From Lutjanus erythropterus (taxonomy: Eukaryota; Chordata; Actinopteri; Lutjaniformes; Lutjanidae): a DNA stretch of 64,000 nucleotides. Position 1 is the first letter of the stretch. Each line of letters begins with the position of its first letter. A program made the position numbers and the translations under genes. Below are positions 46,291 through 57,913 of the stretch, one piece after another. The notes under the pieces were generated by a model. It was not told the origin of the DNA. It saw only the letters and a list, made by a program, of their open reading frames with translations, and ran no database searches. Location of the stretch: NCBI GenBank assembly GCA_020091685.1, contig CM034604.1, forward strand, positions 6,561,820-6,625,819, read 5' to 3'.

Positions 46291-47269
46291 TTTACAAGTA
46301 AATAAAGAGCCTTTTAAGTTCACCTTAGTTCAGTAAAAGAGTGAAACTTGAATTCAGAAGTTGTATTGTTGTATTATTCTGTTTAATAAGGAAAATAGGT
46401 GTAAGAATGTTTCATTTCCTCACACTTGGATTTTATTTTGTTTATTGGACGTAGTGAACGTAGGTTATGTAGTTAATTTGCTTGCACACGTTTCCCAGCT
46501 GAGACCAGGGAGGATGGGAGGAGGTGTGAGGCCAATGTATCAGCAATTGCCGGTTGATGGACTAATGGTTGAAAATTTGAACACATCACCCAACCCTGAT
46601 GAGCAGTTCCAGAATGTGAAGAAACTGCAGTGACCTGATCAGTAGTTCAGTAGAATTATTTGATGAAATACGCTTTAAAATTAATGTTTTATTTGTGTTG
46701 ATAGTAGTGTCACAATTATAATTGCATTGTAACTCAGTGTTGTAGAAAATCATAACATCAGAAGTGCTTTAAAAAATAATCATAGGCAGCCCTCTACCAT
46801 CCTGTACCTGTTAAACCTCCACCTTTGCTTCATACTGTATATTTTTATGAGGCACAGCTGAGGTTTTGAGGGATGTAAGAAAGTGAATTTTCTGATAATG
46901 AAGGCCAGAAACCAGGCACGATTTACTGCCTGGAGATTTAGTTCACTGAGGCTAACACAATCTCCCCTGTTCAAGTGTAACTATTGAATAGTGATAGATA
47001 CAGTGCAAGATTCGGTTTTAGTAGTAGCTGTGATTTGGACTTTTTTGGTGAGGAAAAAAACAGATGAGGTTAATAATTCACATTTTGCTACCGACTCCTA
47101 TCTCCAACTTCCCTGAAACTTTTACAAGTATAATCACTGTAGAACTCCTGCTCTGTCTGTATTGCTGTTGCAGACACAGTTCTGCTTCCTTCTGTATTTT
47201 ACATTTGTGCAAAAGGCAAACTAGTGTCTCTCTACCAATGCATTTTCCCCCAAATTAACAATTTCATTG
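46291..47269. other. No recognised feature
   Basis: Non-coding, including a 90-codon plus frame at 46361-46633 without a domain. The right end may contain the 3' UTR of the LINE relic on the minus strand. Confidence 0.4.
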
Positions 47270-47738
47270 GTCACGTGTGTCGTCTCACAGCTTGAGAGAA
47301 AAAGTCGCTCTGTAGTCTGGTGGTGCAACAGTAAAAACTTCTGTATCTCTTTCCAGACGGCAGCAGGGTGAACAGGCTGTGGCTGGCATGGACATTATCT
47401 TTCTTTGTGTCCTCTGGGCTCTGTGCAGACACCTCATCTCACTGATGTTATTGATGCCCAGTAGATGGGTACCAGCAATATTCTGGGCAGTTTTAATCAC
47501 CCCCTTTGTGTTTGTTTACTTTGGGTTGTAGTTTGTTTCTGCAATTCTGTTGATTTTATCCTCATATGAAGTCCATCATTGTTTGAAATCTGGTCAATGA
47601 TGGAGGCATCATTTGCAAACTTCACAATAGAGTTTTCTCCATGTCACGGGCTGCAGTCATGTGTGCGCAATGTGTACAGGAGGGGGCTGAGCACACAGCC
47701 CTGGGGTACTCCAGTGTTAAGCACTGAAGTAGAGGCCC
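47270..47738 (-). pseudogene. L2/CR1-type LINE reverse-transcriptase relic
   Basis: From about 47736 the minus strand reads LNTGVPQGCVLSPLLYTLRT, then a stop, then IVKFANDASIIDQISNND. This is the RT region with the PQG block and the catalytic FADD box changed to FAND. The centre is deleted; about 150 residues would normally follow. The sequence resumes with IKTAQNIAGTHLLGINNISE and, after a frameshift, HASHSLFTLLPSGKRYRS, the usual C-terminal end of this LINE type. It is dead: internal stop, lost catalytic aspartate, deletion and frameshift. Confidence 0.75.
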
Positions 47739-49334
47739 ATATTCTATATGCACAAAAAACCAGAAACCCCTACAACATAGTCATCATCAATTTAATGTGA
47801 GCTTCTTTGGGAGGAAATTACATAATGTCTGCCCTGGGTTATTATTCCATATTCATTTTTGCCTGCTCTTGCAGTCTTTGACATATTATAAATAGATGCA
47901 GCATTGACTGCTTTGGTAGGTTGCTGCGATATGCATATAATACGTAAAGCACTAACAACAAATATTTACATGTCTGAACTGATTTCTGTAAAGTCATGTT
48001 TTATTCAAGGGGCTATGATCTACAGGGAGTAGGAAAGAAAGTGGTTTTTTTCTTCTAATTCTAATGGGGCCTTAGTCAAGAGTGGGGAAATAAAACCAAT
48101 CAATTTTCTTCATACTGTTAGAAATGGTTGGAGATTTGTTTTGAGACCTGTGCAATACACAATAAAGTTTTTTAAAAAGATTTCCTTTCACTAAGAAACA
48201 AAACTAGCAGTACCATTTTCAGCATTCAGTATTGCCTGCGTTTACTCATTTTAGCCCTTGGCCTTTGCTAAAAAGCTGGACATGAGGTGAGACAAAACCT
48301 GGGGCACCAAAAGACCACCCCTGCACCAGTCCCTGCTGGTTGTGCAAGCTAATAACTGAAGTAAATCTGCAAAAATCTTTCACAGTGAGTTCAACTTTGG
48401 TGAACTTTGACACACAGATTAGTTCTATTGACCAAGAGCAACTTGTCTTGACAGTGCTGACCTTTGGGAATGGAAAACCCAATGGAGAGTCCAAACAGAA
48501 GAAGCTTTGTCGCTTCTTCTAAAACTATGCTTCTAAAATGCGGAGGCTTGGTTGGTACACGGCAACAACACACTATGAAAAATAAGCATTACCTGTACTT
48601 ATAATGATGATGCAAAACGGTGCCAACGATAATTAAGTTAGCAATGTGCTTGAAGTAACCAGCTACTGTCCATCAGCCTGTCAAGATTTAACAAGTGTAT
48701 ATAAATGTGTCAGTTGAGAAGTAGGAGTTTGGTGCTCAGATGAGGGTATCTAGCTCCAAAACAAACAAGTTGCAGTGACGGATGCAGTTTCCTTGGATGA
48801 AAAATATATGATCTGGATTTCTGCCATATTTACTCCTTTTATTTTCCCTGTAAGGTCCTGTCATTGCATCAGCCACAAATCCAAACATCTAGTATTGTTT
48901 GACAGTCCTGGGCAGAGTTAGTCATCTGCTTCACAGCTCTCCTCCTTCTCAAAGAGAGTCTAATTAATGGAGAAACTGATCTTTCCTTACGGTTTCTATC
49001 GCTATCCGTCTCTGTCGTTTACTTGCTTTTTGGTTCTTTTTCCACTCTGCCTCACTGACTTTCCATTCCTTTTTTGTCTCTGTCACGGACCATCTCTCTG
49101 TCCATTTCTCTGGAGAAACTTTAGGAGTAGAGAGTTCTGGTTTTGGTCAAATGAAAATAATCTTTTAGATTCTAAAGGTGATAAATCAGCTTGTTCACTC
49201 CCAACACATCAAATAAGACTGAGGAAGTCGGGTTATGTAGCATAAAGCGCGAGAAAGGACTTCAGGACTTTCACCCAGGAGACAAGTCCTGTGTAAAATC
49301 AATAATCAAAGTTGACTTTTAAAAAATTTTCTTA
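47739..49334. other. No recognised feature
   Basis: About 1.6 kb of non-coding sequence. An 82-codon minus frame (48246-48494) and a 92-codon plus frame (48967-49245) lack domains. Confidence 0.4.
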
Positions 49335-49556
49335 AGGTACTTAAGGTACGTTATGTATGTTAACTTATGTCCTGAACATTAACTTACATTATGTTAACTT
49401 ACATTATGTACATTAACGTGTGCTACATTAACTTTCATTACAGTAACTTATGAGATATAATGTTACATTACATGTGTTTGTTAACTTACATTGTGTTAAG
49501 TTACGCTATGTACGTTAAATTACATATATTAACGTACATAATATAAAGTTACTTAT
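49335..49556. repeat. Short-unit tandem repeat ('gttaacttacattat'), about 15-18 bp
   Basis: Many diverged copies of 'gttaacttacattatgta', e.g. near 49397, 49428, 49481 and 49528, with 'acgtt' and 'acatt' variants. Confidence 0.75.
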
Positions 49557-49686
49557 TAACCGGCCATGTCTAGAAGGGATACCTAGAGTTTTTGCTTCTA
49601 GATAGCCTATTCTTTGTTTTGCCAAGTTGTGTATCAACCAAACAACCAAAAAGACTAATTTTATTAGTAATAATTTTCTTTTTTTT

Positions 49687-49960
49687 ATGTATGGCTGCAA
49701 CTAATGATTATTTTCATAGTCGATTAAGCAGTTGGTTATTTTCTTGATTAATCAATTAATAGTTGTTGGGTCTAAAAATTTCATAAGAAGAAGAAAATAT
49801 CCATCAGTTTCTCACAGTCCAAGGTGATGTCTTTAAATGTCTCATTTTGACGGTTTAAAACCCAAAGATATTCAGTTTTATATGAGAATAAACAAATAGA
49901 ACAGTGGAAAAACTCCAAATCATTCAACACAATGCCATATTTGAATGGCTGTAAACACCA
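49687..49960 (+). repeat. Dispersed repeat ('gattaatcgattaattgttg' family), copy 2
   Basis: Starts 'tatggctgcaactaatgatt' and continues 'ttgattaatcaattaatag' and 'cacagtccaaggtgatgtct'. It is inverted relative to the copy at 43330-43660. Confidence 0.6.
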
Positions 49961-49991
49961 TTTTCTGCATGCAAAACTACTTTAAAGATTA

Positions 49992-50332
49992 TACACTGTA
50001 AAAAAAAAAAAAAAAAAGTTTAGACAAGTCCTTAAAAACTTCCTCAAAACACTTGAATCTTTGAATTTTAGATAACTCTAAAAACATGTATTTAAAAAAA
50101 AAAAAAATTAGTCACTGTGAGCTGTGAACTTCAAACTCAGTGTGTTTACTCAATAGTTTTTAAATTACATTTTTTGGGGTGTTCTAAAGCTTAAAGATTC
50201 ACATTCATTTAAAGAAGACAAAAGATTAGTAATAGGTAAAAGTTTTGCAAAATTTAAGAGTTCAAAACTTTTTTTTGCAGTAAGTTGCCTTGAAATTTAG
50301 AATTTTCTTAACTTTTCTCTTTCTACAGTGTA
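49992..50332 (+). mobile_element. Foldback MITE (CACTGTAAA family), about 340 bp
   Basis: Bounded by 'tacactgtaaaa' and 'ctacagtgta'. TA lies at both outer edges, compatible with a TA target duplication. Arms carry 'tgaatctttgaattttagat' and the inverted 'aaagaagacaaaagattagt'. An internal A-run (about 18 bp) near the left end suggests replication slippage. Confidence 0.75.
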
Positions 50333-50458
50333 ATAGATTGCTTATTTTTTTTACCATTTGCCTGGTCAGGGAAGTGAATTGCCAGATTTACTTGCCCGAC
50401 ATAGCACTCAGAAACAGCATGTACAAATCTCAAGAATTTCACAAATATCACAAATCTA
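50333..50458. other. Spacer between two foldback elements
   Basis: Short AT-rich spacer. Nothing identified. Confidence 0.4.
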
Positions 50459-50990
50459 CACTGTAAAAAGAAATAGTTGAGATGACTTAAAATTTCAAGG
50501 CAACACACTGCAATAGATTTTTGAGTTTTGAGCACAATTCAAACTCTTTAAATTTTGAATTAACTTTTAAAAGTTTTGCTGACTTATAATCCTTAGTTGA
50601 GATAAATTGCTTTTTTTCTTTAGCTAAAGTTTAATCTTTGAGTTTTAGAATCTATATTAAAACATTTCAAAATTGTGACATTGGTCACAGTGAGCTGCAA
50701 GCCTGATTTGTCTTTTTTTGTGCCTGAAAAATGAAATAGTTTTAACTGAAAATATTAAAATTTTAACAGTTAATCTCACTTCAATGCATTTACTCAGTAT
50801 TTTTTAATGCAAAGTTTTGAATTCCTAAAATTCACCTAAAGAAGAAAAGTAAATCATCTCAACAAAAGATCAGTAGTTGGTAAAACATTTTCAATTCTTA
50901 AGAATTTGAGCTGGGCTCAAAACTCAAAAATCTATTGCAGTCCGTTACCTTGAAATTTTGGGTTTTCTAAACTTTTTCATTTTTACAGTG
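50459..50990 (+). mobile_element. Foldback MITE (CACTGTAAA family), best full-length copy
   Basis: 532 bp flanked by TA on both sides. The ends are 'cactgtaaaaa' and 'tttttacagtg'. The two arms are inverted over about 180 bp: 'aaaatttcaaggcaac' against 'gttaccttgaaatttt', and 'tgcaatagatttttgagttt' against its inverse. The central ~100 bp ('ggtcacagtgagctgcaagc') is unique to the family. No ORF; mobilised in trans if at all. Confidence 0.8.
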
Positions 50991-51039
50991 TAGGGTTTCC
51001 TTCTAGACATAACCATAGTATTTTTTATTATTATTGAAC

Positions 51040-51150
51040 CCTGAACCCAATCAAATAGGCTATTTTTGTTGCCCAAAGCTAACCAAATGGTTTTTGTGCT
51101 TTTATTTTGAAGGTCTACCCATACATTGCATATTTATTATTGCTAACTTG
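51040..51150 (+). repeat. Dispersed repeat ('cctaaacctaaccaagt' family), copy 2
   Basis: 'aagctaaccaaatggttttt', 'gtgcttttattttgaaggtc' and 'atatttattattgctaactt' align with copies at 11.4 and 61.6 kb. Confidence 0.55.
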
Positions 51151-52265
51151 ATTGCGTACATTTGCAAAAAACTATTGGTAGACAGGTATCTACACCTTCG
51201 CAGTTTGAAGCACAGGGCCTGTGATTAAGCTGCTGTTGGAGGTCAGGGTGTGTTGGATGAACACACTCGTAGTTCCACCAGGAAACAATCTGTGTAACAA
51301 AAGCACTTGCACAAACATACATGTAGGAGAAGTGCACACACCACATCTCAGCTGAATAACCGAGGGAGCTCCTGCTCTACATGTATGAGTAATAATGTCC
51401 AAAGGCTTGCTTAATATTCCTTTCTGTTTATAATTACAGTATGAGTGTGTGTGGGAGGGAAGTGAGAGGAGGGAAGTGTCCTCATCAGCTTGTCTCCGTG
51501 TTTGTTTGATGCATCTCTGAATGTACTGCTCCCCCACTCCTGCTACATATCCTTGTGTAACAGGATACAATGATAAATGTAAAAATTAGGCCAAATCATC
51601 TTTTTCAGGGATGAATTTCCTCCTTTATACCTGAGCTGACCTCAACGCTTTAAAGCTTCGAAGCTTCTACTGTTGCCATGGTAATCATCTAAATCAACGT
51701 TCAAATGCTGCGTTGTTTAGGTGTTTTTTTCTTTCTTTTCTTCTTTTGATCCTGTTTAAATTGTGCAAATTACACATTTGTCAACTTTACAAGATAATTT
51801 TGTAACATTTATTATTTTTAATTTAAGAAAGTTGTTGTTTGTCATAAAACTATTGAAGTAGCTACTAATTAAGTTGTAAGTGAAGTCAGGACTTTCTCGC
51901 TTACATAATAAAAAAATATATATATATATATATGTGTGCGTGTATTTTTAGCACACATTTATGTGAAGCAAAATATTAATTTTAAAATGATTTTTTGGCT
52001 TTATTTTGTAACTGTGACTTGATCCCTGCACATTATCTTCATGCTTGTTACATGATTATATACCAAAAAAATCAATAATTTGACACAAAATATTAATTTA
52101 AAATGATTTTAGTAATTTGACAATGATTTTATTAAATTGTGTTCATAGTAATAGTCTGTTCTTCATAGCAACAGTCTGTTATTTAGAAATAACTGTGAGC
52201 AGCCTGCCATATTTTATATTTTGGGAGTGAGAACAGGCTGTTATCACTGTTTAGTTACACAGGCT
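51151..52265. other. No recognised gene; (TA)n tract
   Basis: 51916-51933 is an AT dinucleotide run. A 126-codon minus frame (51190-51570) has no domain. The rest is AT-rich. Confidence 0.4.
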
Positions 52266-52810
52266 GTAAAGGAATAGTTCACCCAAGAATGAAAATTCAG
52301 TCATTATCTCCTCACCCTTATGCCAATTGACGGCCAGATTTATTTCATTAGTCCACAAAACACTGCTGGAGTTTCATAGGAAACCAAAGTTGCAGAATCT
52401 GTGGAAACAGTGGAAGTGAATGGTGACCAGTTTTCAAATGGAGAAAGCAACTGAAAAATAAACATAAAATGCCTCAAGTCTCCTAAAGCCCAGACATGCC
52501 GCTTGCACACCGTCACGACACACAGACACAGTTCAGACGGTGTGCAAGTGCTCATGAATATGCCTCCAAGATAAAGATCTACAGTGAAGATTCAGACTAA
52601 AAACATGGTTTAAATTATGTGTTTCAATTTGGCATGTAGGGCTTTAGGAGACTTGTATTACACCAGATGAGCAGCTTGGAGGCATTTTATGTTTTGCTGT
52701 GAAACTCCAGCAGTATTTTGTGGACTAAAAAACTAAACCTGACCTTCAATTGGCATGAGGATGAGTAGATAATGACTAAATTTTCTTTTTTGGGTGAACT
52801 ATCCCTTTAA
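52266..52810. mobile_element. Angel-like MITE with full-length inverted structure
   Basis: The left end 'taaaggaatagttcaccc' and right end 'gggtgaactatcccttta' are inverted copies over about 110 bp. Deeper inside, 'caagtctcctaaagccc' (52475-52491) pairs exactly with 52639-52655. The terminal phrase is that of a MITE family widespread in teleosts and known as Angel; the name is from memory. No ORF. Confidence 0.65.
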
Positions 52811-53901
52811 GTTTTAACCTTGAATTTAATATGAATCTAAAATGAGTAGTGATAAACAGAAAGTAATGAGCCAGTCTACTCTATTTTATTCTGTTAACAT
52901 AAAACTGAGTAGTTAAGTTATTTTAATTGGATATAAAGTGATTGTGAGCATAAATAGGTCTGTCCATTAATAGCAAATAAAGTTTGCACAAATCTCACAG
53001 AAAGACTATGACTTTGAGATTATAGTAACTATAAACATTCTGGCTTTGTGGGTTTCTTCACCAGATAAACTGTAAAATGACCACAAACACAGAAACACCG
53101 TCCTCTGTTTTCTCATTTCCCTCTGCAGAACACAACACTTCCTCATCACCCCCTGCAGAGTATAAATCCATGGCAGCCACATGCTTTTCTCATTTTGTTT
53201 CTGCGTTACGCTCCACACAACCCCATAAATAGTCCAGCGCGAACATCATACAAGCCTGTACCATGACCCCCCGCCTGGATATAAGTCACGTAATGACAGT
53301 GGATGTGTGGAGGAACAACAGCACATGGATGCACCATCTGACAGAGCATTTCATGAAACACACAGACACAAAGCCTGAGGAATATCAATAAGCAATTTAT
53401 TTACAGGTTTTCAGGGGTGATAAGCGGGATGTTCTCTATTCAGTCGTGTAGAAATACGTCTGTGGTAGATTCTCATCCCTTTATTCCAAGCTGTTCTTAT
53501 CACCTGAACTTAAAGATTCTCTTTTCATGTAAGTGTTCATCAGAAAGCATCCGAGTGAAAGGATAGAAAAGTGTAGGAGGATACCTCTGGGGCCTTGTGC
53601 ACAGGGGTGAGGGTATGCCAAGCCCTGAGGCTCATCCTGATTGGATGAGAAGTTACATTAAAATTTCAGTGAGCAGAGACACAGAGAGCTCCCTTTGAGG
53701 CCAAAGCCTATATGAAATATGGTATAGTGGGAGCAGGTAGACAGAACCTGCAGCAGTTTCACTGATCTTAAAAAATTCTTACTGTGCAGTGTGTTGGGTG
53801 CATTAGCACAAACTATAGACAGTAGATCTACTCTTTATTAATGAGTAGTTTGTCTACGCCGGGAGGGGATCATGTAATCACTTGCGTATGTGCATGCCCG
53901 G
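52811..53901. other. No recognised feature
   Basis: Non-coding, less AT-rich in its second half. Nothing recognised before the LINE relic. Confidence 0.4.
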
Positions 53902-54908
53902 GTTCCTCTGGAGACACTGTGGGAAGTGCTGCGGGAGTATGGGGTGAGGGGCCATCCAATCTCTAGAAAGCGAGAGCTGTGCCCGGGTTCTCGGTAGTAA
54001 GTTGGACTCTTTCCTGGTGAGGGTTGGCGCCTTTTTACCAATCCTGTTCATGACATTTATGGACAAGATCTTGAGGTATAGTCATGGAAGGGAGGAGTTG
54101 CAGTTTGGTGGGCTGAGCATTGCAAAGCTGCTTTTTGCAGATGATGTGGTCCTGATGGCATCATCGGTCTGTGACCTCCAGCGTTCGCTGGATCAGCTCG
54201 CATCCAAGTGTGAAGCGGCTGGGATGAGGATCAGCACCTCTAAATCTGAGGCCATGGTTTTCAGCAGGAAACCGATGGATTGTCTACTCCGAGTAGGGAG
54301 TAAGTCCTTACTCCAAGTGAAGGAGTTCAAGTATCTCGGGGTCTTGAGTGAGCGGACAGTGGAGCGTGAGATGGGGTGGAGAATCAGAGCAGCAGGAGTG
54401 GTGTTGCATTCGCTTTACTGCAGTGTTGTGGCAAAAAGAGAGCTTAGCCAGAAGGCAAAGCTCTCGATCCACCAGTAAATCTTTGTTCCTACTCTCACCT
54501 ATGGTCATGAAGGGTGGGTCGTGACCGAAAGAACAAGATCGTGGATACAATCAGCCGAAATGGGTTTTCTCAGGAGGGTGGCTGGCATCTCCCTTAGGGA
54601 AATGGTGAGAAGCTCCCTCATCTGTGGGGGAACGCGAAGTAGAGCCGCTGCTCCATTGCGTAGAAAGGAGCCAGTTGAGGTGGTTCCAGCATCTTGTAAG
54701 GATGCCACCTGTTCACCTCCCTAGGGAGGTGTTCCAGGCACGTCCAGCTAGGAGGGGGCCACAGGGCAGACTGAGCACTATAGGTGGAGGGATTATATCT
54801 CCACCATGGTCTGGAAACGCCCAGTCAGAGCTGGTTAATGTAACTGGAGAAAGAGATTCCTGGGGTCTTCTGCTTGAACTGTTACCTCTGCAACCTGACT
54901 TCGAATAA
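53902..54908 (+). pseudogene. RTE-clade (Rex3-like) LINE relic: RT and C-terminal domain
   Basis: The relic starts mid-RT with VPLETLWEVLREYGVRG (53902 on). After a frameshift it continues from 54002 with a 158-codon frame holding LPILFMTFMDKILRYS and the catalytic LLFADDVVLMAS (FADD at about 54134-54145), then MRISTSKSEAMVFSRK and EFKYLGVL. The GCPLS part of the PQG-like block is deleted. After a stop at 54476, the frame reads TLTYGHEGWVVTERTRSWIQ. A further shift near 54620 leads to VERSQLRWFQHLVRMP and the end LLPLQPDFE. The N-terminal endonuclease is missing (5' truncation, usual for LINEs). At least two frameshifts and one stop make it dead. Confidence 0.85.
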
Positions 54909-54912
54909 GTGG

Positions 54913-54962
54913 TTGAAGATGGATGGATGGATATGAGTGTGTGAGTGAGTGAGTGTATGCGT
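54913..54962 (+). repeat. LINE tail: (GGAT)n plus GAGT-rich simple repeat
   Basis: 'gaagatggatggatggatat' directly follows the RTE relic, as in the short-repeat 3' ends of RTE elements. Then 'gtgtgtgagtgagtgagtg'. Confidence 0.75.
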
Positions 54963-55009
54963 GATCAGTGGACCTACAGCTTGTCCACAACTAATCTTAA
55001 ATACTACTG

Positions 55010-55250
55010 GACCAAGCCTGATTTTTTTTTGTGCACATTCATGACTGTATACTAAAGGACCTCTGATTCAGAATTTTTGAAAACCGTTTTTATGACATTT
55101 ATACCATTGTGTTTTTATGTTCACTTGGACTCATAGATTAACTGATGAAATTTTGGTTGTCAAAGGTCAGAGGTCAAGGTCATGTGACCTCATGTCTGTC
55201 CTGTTCTCATGAGGACAATATTTCAAGAATGCTCTTATAATGCAGTTAGC
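55010..55250 (+). repeat. Dispersed repeat ('ggtcaaaggtcaaggtcac' family)
   Basis: 'cacttggactcatagattaa', 'ttttggttgtcaaaggtcag' and 'aggtcaaggtcatgtgacct' form a pattern common in fish interspersed repeats. An isolated similar phrase occurs at 280-300. Confidence 0.5.
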
Positions 55251-57229
55251 CTGATGGTTCCATAGAAAAGAGTATTTTGGGTTTAGATGTTTGAAGTTTT
55301 ACTGTTGGAGGAATACAATTAACTTTGCAGGACTTTTTAATTGCAAAAGATTTTAATTGTTTGAGGCTTGGATGAACAACATCCTGACCTACTCATGGTT
55401 CTTTACCATAAGCAACAGCTTTGATGTTTGAGGTTTGCATGAATGAGGTCTGACTACAAAATATAACCTAGTGTGATCTTTCAGTGGGAGCCTCTGCTGT
55501 TAATGGACTGTAGTCTCAGTTCAGCCGTCTGTTAGAGACAGATATACCTCAGCCTGTTGTCCTCAGGCTGCAGCAGAACCAATTGCTTTATTGGCTGCAC
55601 CAGTGGATGTGTGTCTGCTCAGATGCAGAGCAGAGGGAAGCCAGATAAATGAATTCCTCTCGGCTAGCCGCTGATATTAACACGCATGCTTTCCTGTGTA
55701 CCAGGAGACGGGAGGAAACAGAGAGAGACAAAACAGGCAGTGAGCGAAGAAGAAGGATGTGGATGTGTTTGTGCCACGAAAGAGGAAGACAGATGGCAAC
55801 ATCGAGACTCTTTCCGAATTTGCATATTGTCTGTGTCTTCCTTCATGTGTTTCAAATAAAACCTAATAGCCAAAGGAACTCTAAAACAAAAAGACAAAGA
55901 GAAAGTTTACTTGGAAGCTAAAGGCTTGGAAGCTTAACGCTAATGAAAATACACATTTCTTTTAATTTTTAATTCTCATTCAGCTTTGATTAACATCTAA
56001 TAACAATATTATTTAATGAATTTGTCAAAAAAAACCATAAAGTTTACCACTGCTTGAGAAGTATTCCTGCCTTTTTTAAACCAGGAAGTGACACAGGGGT
56101 CCTTAGGGTATAGCAAACCTTTTATATGCCAGATTAAATTGTGTTTTTGTAAAAATCTGAGTTGAAAGAAATCTGGGACACAACTTTCAAGGACCAGCAT
56201 TTTCATAAAACACAAGTACATTTTCAGAGTATGTTATCAGTAGGTGTTGCTAGTTTTAGATTTTGTAGGTCGCAACAATTAACACAAAGTCAGCCAATCC
56301 CCATGAATTCTGCACCACCAATTTTGTCCAATCACCACAACTTTTCCGCAAATTTAACAAATCTTTGTAGTTTCCCATGAGTTCAAGCCATCATAGAGGT
56401 CCCCCACTCTAAAGTCATACATGTAGAACCGTCTCAATGTGTTGTTCTTTACTATTCTTTGTTGTATTTTTATTATTTTATTTTATCACAGGTATTGAAG
56501 AGGCTTCTGATTATTCCTGACATTTATCAGTACTCTGTGCACTTGTATATTTTTTTTAAATTCTGCACTGGTTTTGAGTTTTAACTCCAAAAAGATTTAG
56601 CTTCTTTGTGGAAAGTGAACTTCTTCATTTACACTGAAAGCATACTTTGTTAGAACTTTTATAACCTTGAGCCTTCTTTGTAAAGTTAGATAGAATACTA
56701 AGAAGACGTTGTCGAGTTGTTGTTGATTTTTAATCAATTATAGAAAATTTCAAAAATCACAATTCCTTTTCATTTTCATTTGCCACCACAATTTCTTTGC
56801 AAAAAAACACCTAAAAACATTGCAGCAATCCTGAAAGGACTGACATTACAAGTGGGAACTTGTCTGGTTGGCAGAGACACAACTGCGAGACAGTAATTCT
56901 GGTTAGTTTTATCAGCTATATTGTCTTCCACCATCAGCAGGAGTCTTTTCATACCTCCTCCACGTTGTTCTGCATACAGATATTCTGCTATTTATACTGC
57001 TTTGAATGAATGAATGTGCCAGATGTGTTTACAATGAGACCTGTGATGTGAATACATCTAAAATGTGGCAGTATTATGTCTTTGAGTGAAATTACTTCCT
57101 TCAATTACAGACTAAATATTTCAGGGATATAGGCTTCAGATCTTGATATAGAGACCAAACACCTGTGAGTTCTCACTTGGAGTAAACAAACGCATCAAAA
57201 TTCCATCATTACATGTCTCAAGATACACA
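55251..57229. other. No recognised gene
   Basis: About 2 kb of non-coding DNA. Plus and minus frames of 60-90 codons overlap and lack domains. Confidence 0.4.
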
Positions 57230-57600
57230 CTAAACGATCTTATCTGCATGCACATTTAATGAGCGCTATTTAAATGCATGGCTTAACCCCTCTGCTTTTT
57301 TCCCCCACACACTGTATCATATGTTGTCTCCACGAACATGAGTGAACGCTTAGCTTCAGGAAAATCAATTGCAACTTTAATGAAAGTAAGGCCTGCATAC
57401 ACTCTTCTCCTTTTATCAGCGCCATCAATCATCTTCTGCTGTTTGCTCGCGCTCCCTTCATCTGCTGTTTGTTTCCCTCCCTTCATCTCGCCATCTTCTC
57501 TCTGTTGCTTACAGGCCTCGCAAATGATGGGAATTAAATTGTTGTCTTTTAATATCCGCGCTGTAAATATAACACTGTGCATTCTCCCACTCCGTCACTC
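57230..57600. other. Candidate conserved non-coding block
   Basis: Unique sequence with 'atgcacatttaatgagcg', 'ctatttaaatgcatggctta' and 'gatgggaattaaattgttgt'. A frame on each strand (99 and 105 codons) covers the same bases, with no domain. It looks like non-repetitive, possibly conserved DNA. Confidence 0.25.
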
Positions 57601-57734
57601 CTACAGAACATGTCATGATGGCATCTTGTCAGCTTCCTATAGAGCTCAACAGTGAGGTTCCGGAAGCGAAAACCCCCGTCACTTTATTTCTTTTGTTCGC
57701 AGTTTCATGGATAAGTACTTCACCACCACCAGTC

Positions 57735-57870
57735 CTAAACTCAGGGTTCCTACAGCTTAAGGCAAGTTATATTTAAGACTTTTTAATACCACTTGGAATT
57801 AAATTTAAGAACAAATTTACAATAACCAAAATTGAGGAAAAAAAATATGTTGTTTAGTGTTGGGGCCAAT
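57735..57870. repeat. Dispersed repeat ('tttaagactttttaatacc' family), left piece
   Basis: 'cagggttcctacagcttaag' and 'tatttaagactttttaatac' resemble a fish repeat. A similar right piece is at 58990-59135, suggesting one older element split by later insertions. Confidence 0.45.
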
Positions 57871-57913
57871 TTTTGTCTCTCTCTCTCTCTTTTTTTTTTT
57901 TTTTTAATTTAAT
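57871..57913 (+). repeat. (TC)n plus T-run
   Basis: 'tctctctctctctct' followed by about 15 T. Confidence 0.9.
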
